From: Chitinophagales bacterium | Lineage (GTDB): Bacteria; Bacteroidota; Bacteroidia; Chitinophagales; Chitinophagaceae | Direction: 5' to 3' | Length of the DNA: 64,000 bases | NCBI GenBank assembly: GCA_017303835.1 | Contig: JAFLBI010000001.1 | Coordinates: forward strand, 682,001 to 746,000 | Shown: in pieces, positions 16,871-27,088 of the stretch | Layout: each line of letters starts with the position of its first letter | Numbering within the stretch: position 1 is the stretch's first letter | Position numbers and translations under genes: made by a program | Notes under the pieces: generated by a model | Databases searched by the model: none | Seen by the model: the letters and a program-made list of their open reading frames with translations, nothing else | Told to the model about the DNA's origin: nothing

Positions 16871-19800
16871 TTATTTCTTTTCAGCTGATTTACCGAGGGG
16901 TCTATTCTTGGCAAAATCCACCAGAATTGGGGCAGCTACAAAAATAGAAGAGTAGGTACCGGTAACCACACCAATCAACATCGCAAAGGCAAAGCCTCTG
17001 GTTACTTCACCACCAAAGATGAAGAGGATGAGGATGGTCAGGAATACCGTCAAAGAAGTCATGATGGTACGGCTCAATGTTTCGTTGATCGCACGGTTGA
17101 TCAATGTTTCTTTGCTCTGGCTTGGATACAATTTGCTGTCTTCACGGATACGGTCGTACACAATCACAGTATCATTCATCGAGAAACCAATTACCGTAAG
17201 AATCGCCGCAATGAAATGCTGGTCGATTTCCAATGGGAAAGGCACTACATTTTTCAGGAATGAGAACACTGCAAGCGTTACGAATACGTCGTGCAACAAG
17301 GCAACGATTGTACCCAGTGAATATCTCCAATCGCGGAAACGGATGAAGATATACAAGCATATCACCAACAATGAGAAAATAGTTGCAGTTTGTGCACCTG
17401 CTTTCAGGTCATCAGAAATGGTTGGTAATACTGTTTGAGAGTATTGCTTATACTTGGTGTCAAACTCTTTATAAGTAAGACCTGCAGGCAGGTGACTCTT
17501 CAATCCTTCAAAGAGTTTCTCTTCTACCAGAGAGTCCACGTTATTGCCGCTTTCTTTAATCTTATAAGCAGTAATGATGTTTAACTGGCTGGCGTTATCA
17601 ACTGTTTTTACAATTGGTGCTTCTTCAAATGCTTTTTTCAGGTCTTCTCTGATTTGATCAGCATTTACAGGCTTATCGAATTTCACAGTATAACTACGAC
17701 CACCGGAGAATTCAACGCCTTCATCAAATCCATTAAAGAAAGAAGCAACACCCAGTATCAATACAACAACTGAAATACCATAAGCAATCTTTCTGTATTC
17801 AATGAACTTGAATGCTGCATGCTTGAAGATACGCTTAGAAATACCGGTGAAATATTCGAAGTGTCTGTTCTTATTGGTGTACCAGTCAGTAATCAGGCGA
17901 GATACCATGATACCGCAGAACAACGATAAGAGAATACCCAGGATCTGTGTTGTTGCAAAGCCCAGTACAGGACCCAGACCAAAGTAGAACAGGGTTAATG
18001 CCGTTAAGAGGGTAGTAACGTGTGCATCCAATACAGGTGCCAAAGAACGCTTGTAACCATCAGCTACAGCTAATTGATAGCTCTTACCCTTGGTAAGTTC
18101 TTCTTTGATACGTTCAAAGATGATTACGTTGGTATCTACCGCCATACCAATGGTGAGTACAAGACCGGCAATACCAGGAGCAGTTAGCGTAAAGCCCAAT
18201 GCACTTAGTACACCAATGGTGAACAGCAGGTTCAAAATCAAGGCAATATTTGCTACCCAACCACCAGTATTGTAATATACCAGCATCAGGGCGAAGATGA
18301 CGATGAATGAAATGAGGAATGACATAGAGCCACCCTTAACAGCTTCAGCACCGAGTGTGGCACCAACACCTTGTTCCTGTACAATCTTGGCAGGAGCCGG
18401 CAGTTTACCACTCTTCAGAATCTCAGCCAGATCTTGTGCTTCCTTGATTGAATAGCTACCACTAATCTGAGAATTACCTGTTGTAATTGCATCATTTACA
18501 TTAGGAGCAGAGTAAACGATATTATCCAATACAATGGCAATAGGCTTACCAATATTGCGACCAGTCATCTTGGCCCAAATATTCGCACCTACTTTGTCCA
18601 TATTCATTTTAATGGCAACGCGACCACGCTCATCATAATCCTGGGCAGCTTCAGTGATATGATCACCTTCTAATTCTGCCTGTCCATTATCCAGCGTTTT
18701 GATACCATATAAAGTCAGAATATTTCTTGTTTTTGGATCATCGTCTTCCAGCTTGCCATACATGAACACAAGGTTATTGGGAAACTTGTTCTTCACAATA
18801 TCCATGCGCAGATAACTGTTCAACAAACCGGTATCGGTTGTTTGTACATAACCCAAAGCAGCGGGGAAATAGACTTTACCCTTATCCTGTGTAGGTTGTG
18901 TAAACTGAACCAAACGTGCAATGGGGTTCTGATTGGCTTTGAATTTAGTAGAATCAACAGCAGCTTTAACGTTCTTCGCTACGCTTGACAAAGTAGCAGT
19001 CTTACTGGTGTCTGCTTTCTTCGCAGTCGTATCTGCTTTTGCAACAGTAGTGGTATCTACTGCAGCTGTACCATTTAAGTAGTCCTGAACAGCTTTGTCA
19101 GCAGCAACAACGGCATTCTGGATATCTCTGTTTTCGAAAGTATATACTTCGAAGAACTGCAGGTTAGCTGTTGACTGTAAGTATTTACGTACGCGTTCAC
19201 GATCACTGATACCAGCCAATTCAATATTGATGATACCTTTTGCCGGATCGGGATTGATTGTGGGTGAAGCCACACCGAAACGGTCGATACGTGTACGCAG
19301 GATACGATAAGTATTATTGAAAGCAGCAGTTGCTTGATCGCGCAGATAGTTGGTCACTTGCGCATCAGTAGCATCAAACTTTACTTTACCATTACTGCGT
19401 GCAGCAAATAAAGGTGCCAGTGCAGCAGAAGGATTTGCTTTCTTATATTCTTCTGTAAACAGTGTGATCAGATCTGCACCGCCATTTGCTTTACGCTTTA
19501 CAGCTTCTTCAACAGCTTTATTGAAAGCAGGATCCTTAGAATAGTTGGCCAAAGAACGAATCAATCCGTCCATACCTACTTCCATAGTCACACTAATACC
19601 ACCTTGCAAATCCAGACCCAATAAGAGTTCTTTTTCTTTTGCATTACGGTATGTAGTAAGACCAAAAGGACCAATCTTGGTATCCTTGGTGCTATCCTGT
19701 AAACGCTTCAGACGATCCTTACGCAGTGCTTCCAAGCTATCTGCATACAGCGCCTGCAGGTCTTTGTTACCGGGATATTTCTGTTCAGCAGAAGGAAGAT

Positions 19801-19933
19801 TCTTTATCCATTTGTCGGCCTTGGCAGCAAGTTCCTTCTCGTGGCTTTTTACGATCCAAGTAAAGGAAAGCTGGTACACGCAGATCAGGATCAAGGCAAT
19901 CGCAAAAAAGCGCACTAAACCTTTCAGTTGCAT
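16871..19933 (-). CDS. secDF: Fused protein translocase subunit SecDF
   Basis: Inner-membrane accessory of the Sec translocon that uses the proton gradient to pull exported proteins through. It is a natural SecD-SecF fusion of 1020 residues. SecD half: one N-terminal helix, GLDLQGGISVTMEV (about 110), periplasmic domains, then a membrane block with GMAVDTNVIIFERIKEEL. SecF half from about 715: FSGGRSYTVKF, FSMNDTVIVYDRIRED and a second membrane block. An unusual Thr/Lys/Asp-rich low-complexity linker (about 280-325) interrupts the first periplasmic domain. It is a single-gene unit; yajC lies 5 kb away. Confidence 0.95.
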   Translation of the reverse strand: MQLKGLVRFFAIALILICVYQLSFTWIVKSHEKELAAKADKWIKNLPSAEQKYPGNKDLQALYADSLEALRKDRLKRLQDSTKDTKIGPFGLTTYRNAKEKELLLGLDLQGGISVTMEVGMDGLIRSLANYSKDPAFNKAVEEAVKRKANGGADLITLFTEEYKKANPSAALAPLFAARSNGKVKFDATDAQVTNYLRDQATAAFNNTYRILRTRIDRFGVASPTINPDPAKGIINIELAGISDRERVRKYLQSTANLQFFEVYTFENRDIQNAVVAADKAVQDYLNGTAAVDTTTVAKADTTAKKADTSKTATLSSVAKNVKAAVDSTKFKANQNPIARLVQFTQPTQDKGKVYFPAALGYVQTTDTGLLNSYLRMDIVKNKFPNNLVFMYGKLEDDDPKTRNILTLYGIKTLDNGQAELEGDHITEAAQDYDERGRVAIKMNMDKVGANIWAKMTGRNIGKPIAIVLDNIVYSAPNVNDAITTGNSQISGSYSIKEAQDLAEILKSGKLPAPAKIVQEQGVGATLGAEAVKGGSMSFLISFIVIFALMLVYYNTGGWVANIALILNLLFTIGVLSALGFTLTAPGIAGLVLTIGMAVDTNVIIFERIKEELTKGKSYQLAVADGYKRSLAPVLDAHVTTLLTALTLFYFGLGPVLGFATTQILGILLSLFCGIMVSRLITDWYTNKNRHFEYFTGISKRIFKHAAFKFIEYRKIAYGISVVVLILGVASFFNGFDEGVEFSGGRSYTVKFDKPVNADQIREDLKKAFEEAPIVKTVDNASQLNIITAYKIKESGNNVDSLVEEKLFEGLKSHLPAGLTYKEFDTKYKQYSQTVLPTISDDLKAGAQTATIFSLLVICLYIFIRFRDWRYSLGTIVALLHDVFVTLAVFSFLKNVVPFPLEIDQHFIAAILTVIGFSMNDTVIVYDRIREDSKLYPSQSKETLINRAINETLSRTIMTSLTVFLTILILFIFGGEVTRGFAFAMLIGVVTGTYSSIFVAAPILVDFAKNRPLGKSAEKK

Positions 19934-19966
19934 ACTAGTATTGGTTTACAATTTTTTAGTGAGGGG

Positions 19967-19974
19967 CAAAGATA
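19967..19974 (-). promoter_or_regulatory. Candidate -7 box (TATCTTTG) for secDF
   Basis: Perfect TAnnTTTG on the minus strand, 33 nt before the secDF ATG. Confidence 0.5.
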
Positions 19975-20002
19975 GGGGAATGGTAATGAAATTTTGACAG
20001 GA

Positions 20003-20032
20003 AAAAACAAGCCGGGAAACTGGGTTCCCGGC
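20003..20032 (-). terminator. Minus-strand terminator after the PPIase gene
   Basis: Stem GCCGGGAA / TTCCCGGC with a 6-nt loop. On the minus strand it is followed by TTGTTTTTT. Confidence 0.85.
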
Positions 20033-20055
20033 CTATCAATATGGTGATTTTCTGC

Positions 20056-20556
20056 TTATTGTACGTCCCAGAGCGTCATCTCAAAATAGAGGGGTGAATT
20101 GGCCGGAATAAGGTCTGAACCATCTGACTTTTTAACCGGGTTGCAGCCATAACCCAAAGAAGAAGGGATGAGCATTTTAATGGTACCGCCCTTGCGAATC
20201 TGCTGTAGACCAATCTGCCAGCCCTGAATCAGGTCTCTCAGAATAAAGCTCGTAGAGCCTGGGTTGGAAGAGCTGTCAAATCCGGTACCATTCAGCAAAG
20301 TACCCTTGTAGGTAACGAAAATGCGAGAATTCAGGTTTGGCTGAAGGCCAGAGCCCGGAGCAATAATCTGATATAGCATGCCGGAACTATGCTCTGTATA
20401 GGTAATGCCATTGGTGTTGGCAAAACTAACCAGGGCAGATTTCTCACTGGCAGCTGAAACGCCTGTGCAAGAAGTGGTTTCTTCCTTACTACATGAATAA
20501 AATACAAAGCTGACCAATGTAAACAGTCCTATTAATGCGAGAAATCCCTTTTTCAT
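20056..20556 (-). CDS. Lipoprotein FKBP-type peptidyl-prolyl isomerase
   Basis: Lipoprotein of 166 residues. The signal peptide ends in a lipobox (FVFYSCSK, Cys about 22). The FKBP domain covers about 60-166 with YKGTLLNGTGFDSS, LIQGWQIGLQQIRKGG, IPSSLGYG and PANSPLYFEMTLWDV. Such proteins fold exported or outer-membrane proteins. The start codon overlaps the stop of the upstream membrane-protein gene as ATGA, so translation is coupled. Confidence 0.9.
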   Translation of the reverse strand: MKKGFLALIGLFTLVSFVFYSCSKEETTSCTGVSAASEKSALVSFANTNGITYTEHSSGMLYQIIAPGSGLQPNLNSRIFVTYKGTLLNGTGFDSSSNPGSTSFILRDLIQGWQIGLQQIRKGGTIKMLIPSSLGYGCNPVKKSDGSDLIPANSPLYFEMTLWDVQ

Positions 20557-20888
20557 ATTGTTTGTTCTGATTGTTGTGTGAAATGTTGTTTTTTAATCAT
20601 GATTTCCTGGTAGAGTTGTTCGTTCATTTCCCATCTGTATCGGCTATAGAAGAAGGATACAAATGCAGCTATTAAAGCCAGTCCAATCAGGAGCACCCAT
20701 GCATTCATCTTTCCATGCGCTACCATATCAGCCCTTTGGTACCAGCCTGTTTCCAACATCAACACCACACCGGCACCAATCATTAACCCCCAGGAAAAGC
20801 CTTTGATCAGCGTTAAAGGATGATTCATGCCTGCAGCTCTGCGTTGCTCCCAAAACACCAAAAAATCTGATTCTGCCTTATTCAGCAT
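20553..20888 (-). CDS. Small two-helix membrane protein of unknown function
   Basis: Protein of 111 residues with two hydrophobic spans (about 27-46 and 61-81) and polar ends; FWEQRRAAG precedes the first span and EQLYQEIMIKKQHF follows the second. No family is recognised. It is co-transcribed with the FKBP lipoprotein (4-bp ATGA overlap). The -7 box at 20893 lies only 4 nt before its ATG, suggesting a leaderless message. Confidence 0.7.
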   Translation of the reverse strand: MLNKAESDFLVFWEQRRAAGMNHPLTLIKGFSWGLMIGAGVVLMLETGWYQRADMVAHGKMNAWVLLIGLALIAAFVSFFYSRYRWEMNEQLYQEIMIKKQHFTQQSEQTI

Positions 20889-20892
20889 GGCG

Positions 20893-20900
20893 CAAAGGTA
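20893..20900 (-). promoter_or_regulatory. Candidate -7 box (TACCTTTG), minus strand, 4 nt from the ATG
   Basis: Perfect TAnnTTTG on the minus strand; TTCG (plus CGAA at 20922-20925) lies 21 nt upstream as a possible -33 element. Initiation a few bases downstream would fall at or on the start codon at 20888. Confidence 0.5.
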
Positions 20901-20987
20901 ATGGTCGGGAAACTGACAGGGCGAAAGCAGTGAATAAAAATTCTTAGCAGAAACTTAAAAAAAGGCTTCAACAAGAGCGAAAGCGGT

Positions 20988-20995
20988 TATTTTCG
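20988..20995 (+). promoter_or_regulatory. Candidate -7 box (TATTTTCG) for the lysoplasmalogenase gene
   Basis: One base off the TAnnTTTG consensus, 29 nt before the ATG at 21025. Confidence 0.35.
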
Positions 20996-21024
20996 TTAGT
21001 ACCAAATCAAACCTGACCACCGGC

Positions 21025-21708
21025 ATGAATGTGATTAAAAAGCACGGCTTACTGATTTTCTGGATTATTCTTTATGCAGATTGTGCGCTCTTGTACTTCA
21101 ATAAAACTGCTTATCATCCTTTGGTAAAATCAGCCTTGATACCTGTGCTGATGATTTATTTGTTTACCAACTCTACTAAAACAAGGAATAAGAATTCCCG
21201 AAAAATTACCATACTTGCCTTACTCTTTTCTTGGATAGGGGATGTGCTGCTAACCAGAACCGGTGATACTTTCTTCCTGCTGGGTATGGTGAGTTTTCTA
21301 ACCATGCATGTATTATACATCGTTTACTTTATCAGACTTAGGCCCATCAGGCTCAGCAAATTTGCCGAAGGATTTGTTGCATTGGTGGTTGCAGGCGGCG
21401 CTTCCTTTCAAGTGCTCAGCTTCTTAAAGCCTTATTTGGGTGGTTTCTTTTATCCATTTGCAGGCTATGCTGCCGTAATCACTTTAATGGGTGTGGCTGC
21501 TACCAATATTTCCGGTAGTAAAACTTTGCGCTCATTGGCAGTTAGCTATTTTATTCCAGCAGCTGCATTATTTATTTTGTCAGATGCAGTGTTGGCATTA
21601 GATAAGTTTTACTTTAAGGAACCCTTCTTGCAGATTGTGATTATGATGACTTATGGTTATGCACAATATCTCTTCACCTGCGGATTTGCCAAGCACTTTA
21701 AAGCATAA
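21025..21708 (+). CDS. YhhN/TMEM86 family lysoplasmalogenase-like membrane protein
   Basis: Polytopic membrane protein of 227 residues with about eight hydrophobic spans. Family features are ALLFSWIGDVLLT with its conserved Asp (about 75), FLLGMVSFLTMHVLYIVYF, and the C-terminal SDAVLALDKF followed by YGYAQYLF. Characterised members hydrolyse the vinyl ether bond of lysoplasmalogens. Since plasmalogens are not expected here, the true substrate is open. A terminator shared with groEL follows. Confidence 0.85.
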   Translation: MNVIKKHGLLIFWIILYADCALLYFNKTAYHPLVKSALIPVLMIYLFTNSTKTRNKNSRKITILALLFSWIGDVLLTRTGDTFFLLGMVSFLTMHVLYIVYFIRLRPIRLSKFAEGFVALVVAGGASFQVLSFLKPYLGGFFYPFAGYAAVITLMGVAATNISGSKTLRSLAVSYFIPAAALFILSDAVLALDKFYFKEPFLQIVIMMTYGYAQYLFTCGFAKHFKA

Positions 21709-21735
21709 GCTCTCTCTAACTTATTATACAAAGAG

Positions 21736-21764
21736 AAACCCCGGACTTTTCAGTACCGGGGTTT
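21736..21764. terminator. Bidirectional terminator between the lysoplasmalogenase gene and groEL
   Basis: Stem AAACCCCGG / CCGGGGTTT with an 11-nt loop; T-rich sequence follows on both strands (GTTC on plus, CTCTTTG on minus). It can serve both convergent genes. Confidence 0.7.
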
Positions 21765-21785
21765 GTTCTATTTACACAAAGCTGA

Positions 21786-23432
<1,647 letters not shown>

Positions 23433-23471
23433 TTAATATGTTAGAAATTGTAATGAAACTAAAGCTTCAAA

Positions 23472-23753
23472 TTAAACGATGGCGAGGATATCGCTCTCTC
23501 TCATGATCAGGTAGTCTAAACCTTCGATCTGCAATTCAGTACCAGAATACTTACCATACAATACTGTGTCACCAACTTTCACGGTTACTGGCTCATCTTT
23601 TTTACCAGGGCCGGCTGCAACTACCGTTCCGCGTTGGGGCTTTTCCTTAGCTGTATCAGGGATGATGATACCGCCCTTGGTCTTCTCTTCAGCGGGAGCT
23701 GGTTTAACGATCACTCTGTCGTGCAGAGGAGTCACATTCAATTTCTTTGACAT
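23472..23753 (-). CDS. groES: Co-chaperonin GroES
   Basis: 10-kDa lid of the GroEL ring, 93 residues. It has [20 protein letters not shown] (the mobile loop follows directly), [13 protein letters not shown] and [13 protein letters not shown]. First gene of the groESL operon. The 242 bp upstream contain no CIRCE inverted repeat and no perfect TAnnTTTG on this strand; TTCCTTTG at 23849-23856 is a near match. Confidence 0.97.
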   Translation of the reverse strand: MSKKLNVTPLHDRVIVKPAPAEEKTKGGIIIPDTAKEKPQRGTVVAAGPGKKDEPVTVKVGDTVLYGKYSGTELQIEGLDYLIMRESDILAIV

Positions 23754-23964
23754 ACGTAATTGGTTTTAATGAATTTGAATGAATAATTCGACTGCGTATC
23801 AGCAATTAGCCTGCCAGTGCTGTTTTGTCGGTCAAATTTTCAGAGGGGCAAAGGAATGGCTTTTATACGAAAGCACCTAAATGTCAATTTTGCACAGAAT
23901 GGCAGATTCACAAGACTTTAGCGGAAAAAACTGACAGTATCTCGGCCTTGTGATGGGCTATCCT

Positions 23965-23972
23965 TATCTTCG
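23965..23972 (+). promoter_or_regulatory. Candidate -7 box (TATCTTCG) for nusB
   Basis: One base off TAnnTTTG, 23 nt before the ATG at 23996. Confidence 0.35.
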
Positions 23973-23995
23973 CAGCCCCAAACAAGTTCTTTAGC

Positions 23996-24925
23996 ATGAT
24001 CAGTAGACGAAATATCCGGGTAAAAGTGATGCAGTTATTGTACGTTTTAGAAACCCTGGAAGACAATACAGCCATAAAAGATCCGGTAAAAGCCCTTCAG
24101 CAGCAGTTCGATAAATCAGAAGCCCTTTTTACATACATTATCTACTTCCTTACTGAAATCTGTCGGTTTGCAGAAACAGATGCCAAAAACCGTGCAGCCA
24201 AGAATCTGCCTTCTGCTGCAGATATGAATGTCAATACCAGAATTGCCGGCAATACCGTGCTTTGGCAGATTCTGGAATATGGCAGTTTTCAGCATGCTGT
24301 TGAAGTGCATCACGTAGCATCATTGCTCGATAGAGAATTGGTGAAAAAGCTCTACAACGAACTCACCGAAACCAAGGAATACCAATTATACACGGTTGCA
24401 GAAAGCAGAGAAAAACCTAAGGAAAGGGATATTTTGAAGTTTATCCTGAATGATATCATGTTTGCATCTGAAATCTGGGAAGCGCATATTGAGGAGCTTT
24501 TCAATAACTGGGAAGATGATGGAGAAATGCTGGCACAGATGATTGCCGCATTTATTCAAAAGCCTGATGCATACAACTTGCAGCAAATGCTTGGCAAGGA
24601 CAAGTGGGAGTTTGGCAAAAACCTGTTGACGACAGTGCGTGAAAAGCAGGAAGTGGCGTTGGATATCATCAAACCCAAATTAAAGAACTGGGATCCTGAG
24701 CGTATTGCACAATTAGACATGATCCTGATGCAGATGGGCGTTTGTGAATTCCTGTTTTTTGAAACCATTCCGCCAAAAGTTACCATCAACGAATACATTG
24801 ATCTGGCCAAGGAATACAGTACGCCACAAAGCGGTCAGTTTGTAAACGGTATTCTGGATAACATCCACAAAGAATTATTAGCTTCGGGCCGCATTCAGAA
24901 AAAAGAATTCAAAAAGAAAGCATGA
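23996..24925 (+). CDS. nusB: Transcription antitermination factor NusB, long Bacteroidota form
   Basis: RNA-binding factor for rRNA antitermination. It is 309 residues, about twice the E. coli protein. It begins with a NusB-like RRNIRVKVMQLLYVLE, has a long helical middle, then the canonical NusB domain at the C-terminal half (about 200-300: NWDPERIAQLDMILMQMG, PPKVTINEYIDLAKEYSTP, FVNGILDNI). This extended form is normal in Bacteroidota. The stop codon overlaps the next gene's ATG (ATGA). Confidence 0.92.
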   Translation: MISRRNIRVKVMQLLYVLETLEDNTAIKDPVKALQQQFDKSEALFTYIIYFLTEICRFAETDAKNRAAKNLPSAADMNVNTRIAGNTVLWQILEYGSFQHAVEVHHVASLLDRELVKKLYNELTETKEYQLYTVAESREKPKERDILKFILNDIMFASEIWEAHIEELFNNWEDDGEMLAQMIAAFIQKPDAYNLQQMLGKDKWEFGKNLLTTVREKQEVALDIIKPKLKNWDPERIAQLDMILMQMGVCEFLFFETIPPKVTINEYIDLAKEYSTPQSGQFVNGILDNIHKELLASGRIQKKEFKKKA

Positions 24926-25356
24926 TGCGTTCTTTCCTCATTTTATTCAGCGCCGCAACCGTATTCATGTCATGCGGCAACAACGATCAAGTAGCTGCAC
25001 CGCAACAGCCTGCTGCAGTTGATTCATCAAAACTCACTGCAGTACAGTGGCTAGACTCAACCGTGAACTTTGGTTCCATAGGCATGGGAGAGAAGATAGA
25101 GGTGAAGTTCCGGTTTAAAAACATCGGTACACAACCGCTCACCATTCAATCAGTAAAAGCTGGCTGCGGATGTACTGCTCCGGATTACACAAAAGAAGCT
25201 GTTCCACCAGGTGGCGAAGGAGAGGTTACTGGTGCTTTCGATAGCAATAAAGTAACAGAAGGAGAAGTGCGTAAAACCATCAGCGTGGTGATGAATACCA
25301 AGCCTTATCCCGACCATATTCTTGTATTCTCGGGAACAATAAGAAAAGCGCAATAA
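24922..25356 (+). CDS. DUF1573 domain lipoprotein
   Basis: Lipoprotein of 144 residues; lipobox TVFMSCG with Cys about 18. The DUF1573 beta-sandwich (about 45-140) shows VNFGSIGMGEKIEVKFRFKN, GCGCTAPDY and VPPGGEGEV. The role of the domain is not established. It sits between nusB (4-bp overlap) and yajC (21-bp gap), probably in one operon. Confidence 0.85.
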   Translation: MMRSFLILFSAATVFMSCGNNDQVAAPQQPAAVDSSKLTAVQWLDSTVNFGSIGMGEKIEVKFRFKNIGTQPLTIQSVKAGCGCTAPDYTKEAVPPGGEGEVTGAFDSNKVTEGEVRKTISVVMNTKPYPDHILVFSGTIRKAQ

Positions 25357-25377
25357 TGATCATTTAAATACACAAAC

Positions 25378-25716
25378 ATGTTCTACACAGTTTTATTAAT
25401 GGCAGATCCAAAACAAGGTGCGAATCCTACATTTTCTCTGGTGATGATGGGTGCCATCATTGCCGTATTCTGGTTGTTTATGATCCGTCCACAGGCTAAG
25501 AAAGCCAAGGAGCAGAAGAAATTTATCGATAACCTGAATAAGGGTGATAAAATCGTAACCATTGCTGGTATTCATGGTACAGTGAACAAGATCAATGAAG
25601 ATGGTACGCTGAACCTGGAAGTTAGCCCGGGCAGTTATCTGAAAATTGAGAAGAGTGCGATCAGTATGGAGTGGACTGCCGCCATCAATAAAGCAGCTAC
25701 CGCTGAGAAAAAATAA
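25378..25716 (+). CDS. yajC: Preprotein translocase subunit YajC
   Basis: Small membrane component of the SecDF-YajC complex, 112 residues. One membrane helix (about 20-37, SLVMMGAIIAVFWLFMIRPQ) is followed by the family motif RPQAKKAKEQKKFIDNL and DKIVTIAGIHGTV. The first few residues (MFYTVLL) are hydrophobic; a later Met (MADPKQG) at residue 8 is an alternative start. It is followed by a terminator. Confidence 0.95.
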   Translation: MFYTVLLMADPKQGANPTFSLVMMGAIIAVFWLFMIRPQAKKAKEQKKFIDNLNKGDKIVTIAGIHGTVNKINEDGTLNLEVSPGSYLKIEKSAISMEWTAAINKAATAEKK

Positions 25717-25734
25717 TCTCTTCGGAGAAATCGT

Positions 25735-25773
25735 AATCCCTGTCAGCAATTTTGCATGGCAGGGATTTTTGTT
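25735..25773 (+). terminator. Rho-independent terminator after yajC
   Basis: Stem AATCCCTG / CAGGGATT with a 17-nt loop, then TTTTGTTT. Confidence 0.75.
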
Positions 25774-25807
25774 TGGCGAAATCCCCGAATAAGTTGAATT
25801 TACAGCT

Positions 25808-26398
25808 ATGTTGAAAGTGGGTTTAACAGGCGGCATAGGTAGTGGGAAATCTACTGTAGCAAAAATCTTTCAGACATTGGGTATACCTGTGTTTGATGCA
25901 GATGCTGTTGCCAAATCCATCATGCACACCAATACCTCAGTAAAAGCTGGAGTTATTGAAGCATTTGGAGAAGCAGCGTATCGGGATGGTGAACTGAACC
26001 GAAAATTTATTGCGGATATCGTTTTTAAAGATCCTTTTCAATTAGAGATACTCAACAGTATTGTACACCCAGCTACCATGCAAGCTGCGGAGGAATGGTT
26101 TCAGCAGCAAGAGGCCCCATATGTGATAAAAGAAGCTGCTTTATTGTTTGAAGCTGGCTCTGCAGCCGGACTTGATTTAATTATTGGTGTAACTGCACCA
26201 CAACATGTGCGCATACATCGGGTGATGCAACGCGATGGCGTTGGCAGGCAAGAAGTATTAACCAGAATGGGGCGGCAAATTGAAGACACCATTAAAATGC
26301 GGTTATGCGATGTGGTTATCAAAAATGATGGTGTTCAGGCCTTATTACCACAGGTATTAGCCCTCCATGAAGACTTGTTAAAACATTCCAGGCAATGA
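25808..26398 (+). CDS. coaE: Dephospho-CoA kinase
   Basis: Last enzyme of CoA synthesis, phosphorylating the 3'-OH of dephospho-CoA. It is 196 residues with the P-loop GLTGGIGSGKST (about 6-17), PVFDADAVAK, the HPAT segment (VHPATM), AALLFEAG, and the lid region with RVMQRDG. It overlaps the following ABM gene by 4 bp. The pantothenate genes panB, panC and panD are also in this window but 14-20 kb away. Confidence 0.95.
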   Translation: MLKVGLTGGIGSGKSTVAKIFQTLGIPVFDADAVAKSIMHTNTSVKAGVIEAFGEAAYRDGELNRKFIADIVFKDPFQLEILNSIVHPATMQAAEEWFQQQEAPYVIKEAALLFEAGSAAGLDLIIGVTAPQHVRIHRVMQRDGVGRQEVLTRMGRQIEDTIKMRLCDVVIKNDGVQALLPQVLALHEDLLKHSRQ

Positions 26399-26715
26399 TT
26401 GCGCAAACACCTGCCCCCCCGTATTATGCAGTAATTTTTACGTCTATTCGTTCTGATTTAGAACAGGACTATTCAGCTACTGCAATTCGTATGGTTGAAT
26501 TGGCTGAAAACATGCCGGGTTTTTTGGGCCATGAGTCAACCAGAAATGAAATAGGTATTACTGTTTCTTATTGGAAAGATCTGGCTTCTATTCGCTCATG
26601 GAAACAACATGCCGAACATCAAATTGCGCAGGAGAGAGGTAAAAAAGAATGGTATATTGCTTATAAAACAAGAATCTGTCTGGTTGAGCGCGATTATGAT
26701 CAGCATGCTCACTAA
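26395..26715 (+). CDS. ABM-fold (antibiotic biosynthesis monooxygenase-like) protein
   Basis: Dimeric ferredoxin-like protein of 106 residues with YYAVIFTSIRS, MVELAENMPGFLGHES, ITVSYWKDLASIRSWK and EHQIAQERGK. This matches the ABM/YgiN-like fold; the pattern with W near W-K-x-H resembles small heme or quinone-handling members, but no activity is assigned. Its ATG overlaps the coaE stop. Confidence 0.75.
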   Translation: MIAQTPAPPYYAVIFTSIRSDLEQDYSATAIRMVELAENMPGFLGHESTRNEIGITVSYWKDLASIRSWKQHAEHQIAQERGKKEWYIAYKTRICLVERDYDQHAH

Positions 26716-26735
26716 GCAATCATCAAACTGCTGCT

Positions 26736-27086
26736 ATGCGTAAATGGGGAAGACGTTTACTGATTACTTTACTGGCTGGTGTAGGGCTTTATTTGCTACT
26801 TGTATTTGTATTCATGCCCTTAGGTGCCAGATTGAACAAGCCATATAAGTGGAATAATATTCCTTTTGGTCAGTCCAGAGATTTGGTGCACGATTATCTC
26901 GGAACGCCAGACTCTATCGGCAGGCGAGATATTTGGTTTGTTTCCAGAGCCAATGGAAAATACCGTCTGGAAGTCTATTATGATGGGTTAACACGTGCCA
27001 ACGGTTACCGAATATACTTTGACTACAAGAAAGACATTTTCAGGAATTATTACCTGATTGAATCTTCTGTTGCTACTGAGCAATAG
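26736..27086 (+). CDS. Membrane-anchored small protein, possibly BamE/SmpA-like fold
   Basis: Protein of 116 residues with one N-terminal membrane anchor (about 8-30). The rest (PFGQSRDLVHDYLGTPDSIGRR..W..) resembles the BamE/SmpA-like pattern of a helix ending in LGxPD followed by strands with aromatic residues. This is a fold-level guess only. It follows the ABM gene by 20 bp and converges on the TylF-like gene (2 bp between the stops). Confidence 0.6.
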   Translation: MRKWGRRLLITLLAGVGLYLLLVFVFMPLGARLNKPYKWNNIPFGQSRDLVHDYLGTPDSIGRRDIWFVSRANGKYRLEVYYDGLTRANGYRIYFDYKKDIFRNYYLIESSVATEQ

Positions 27087-27088
27087 CC

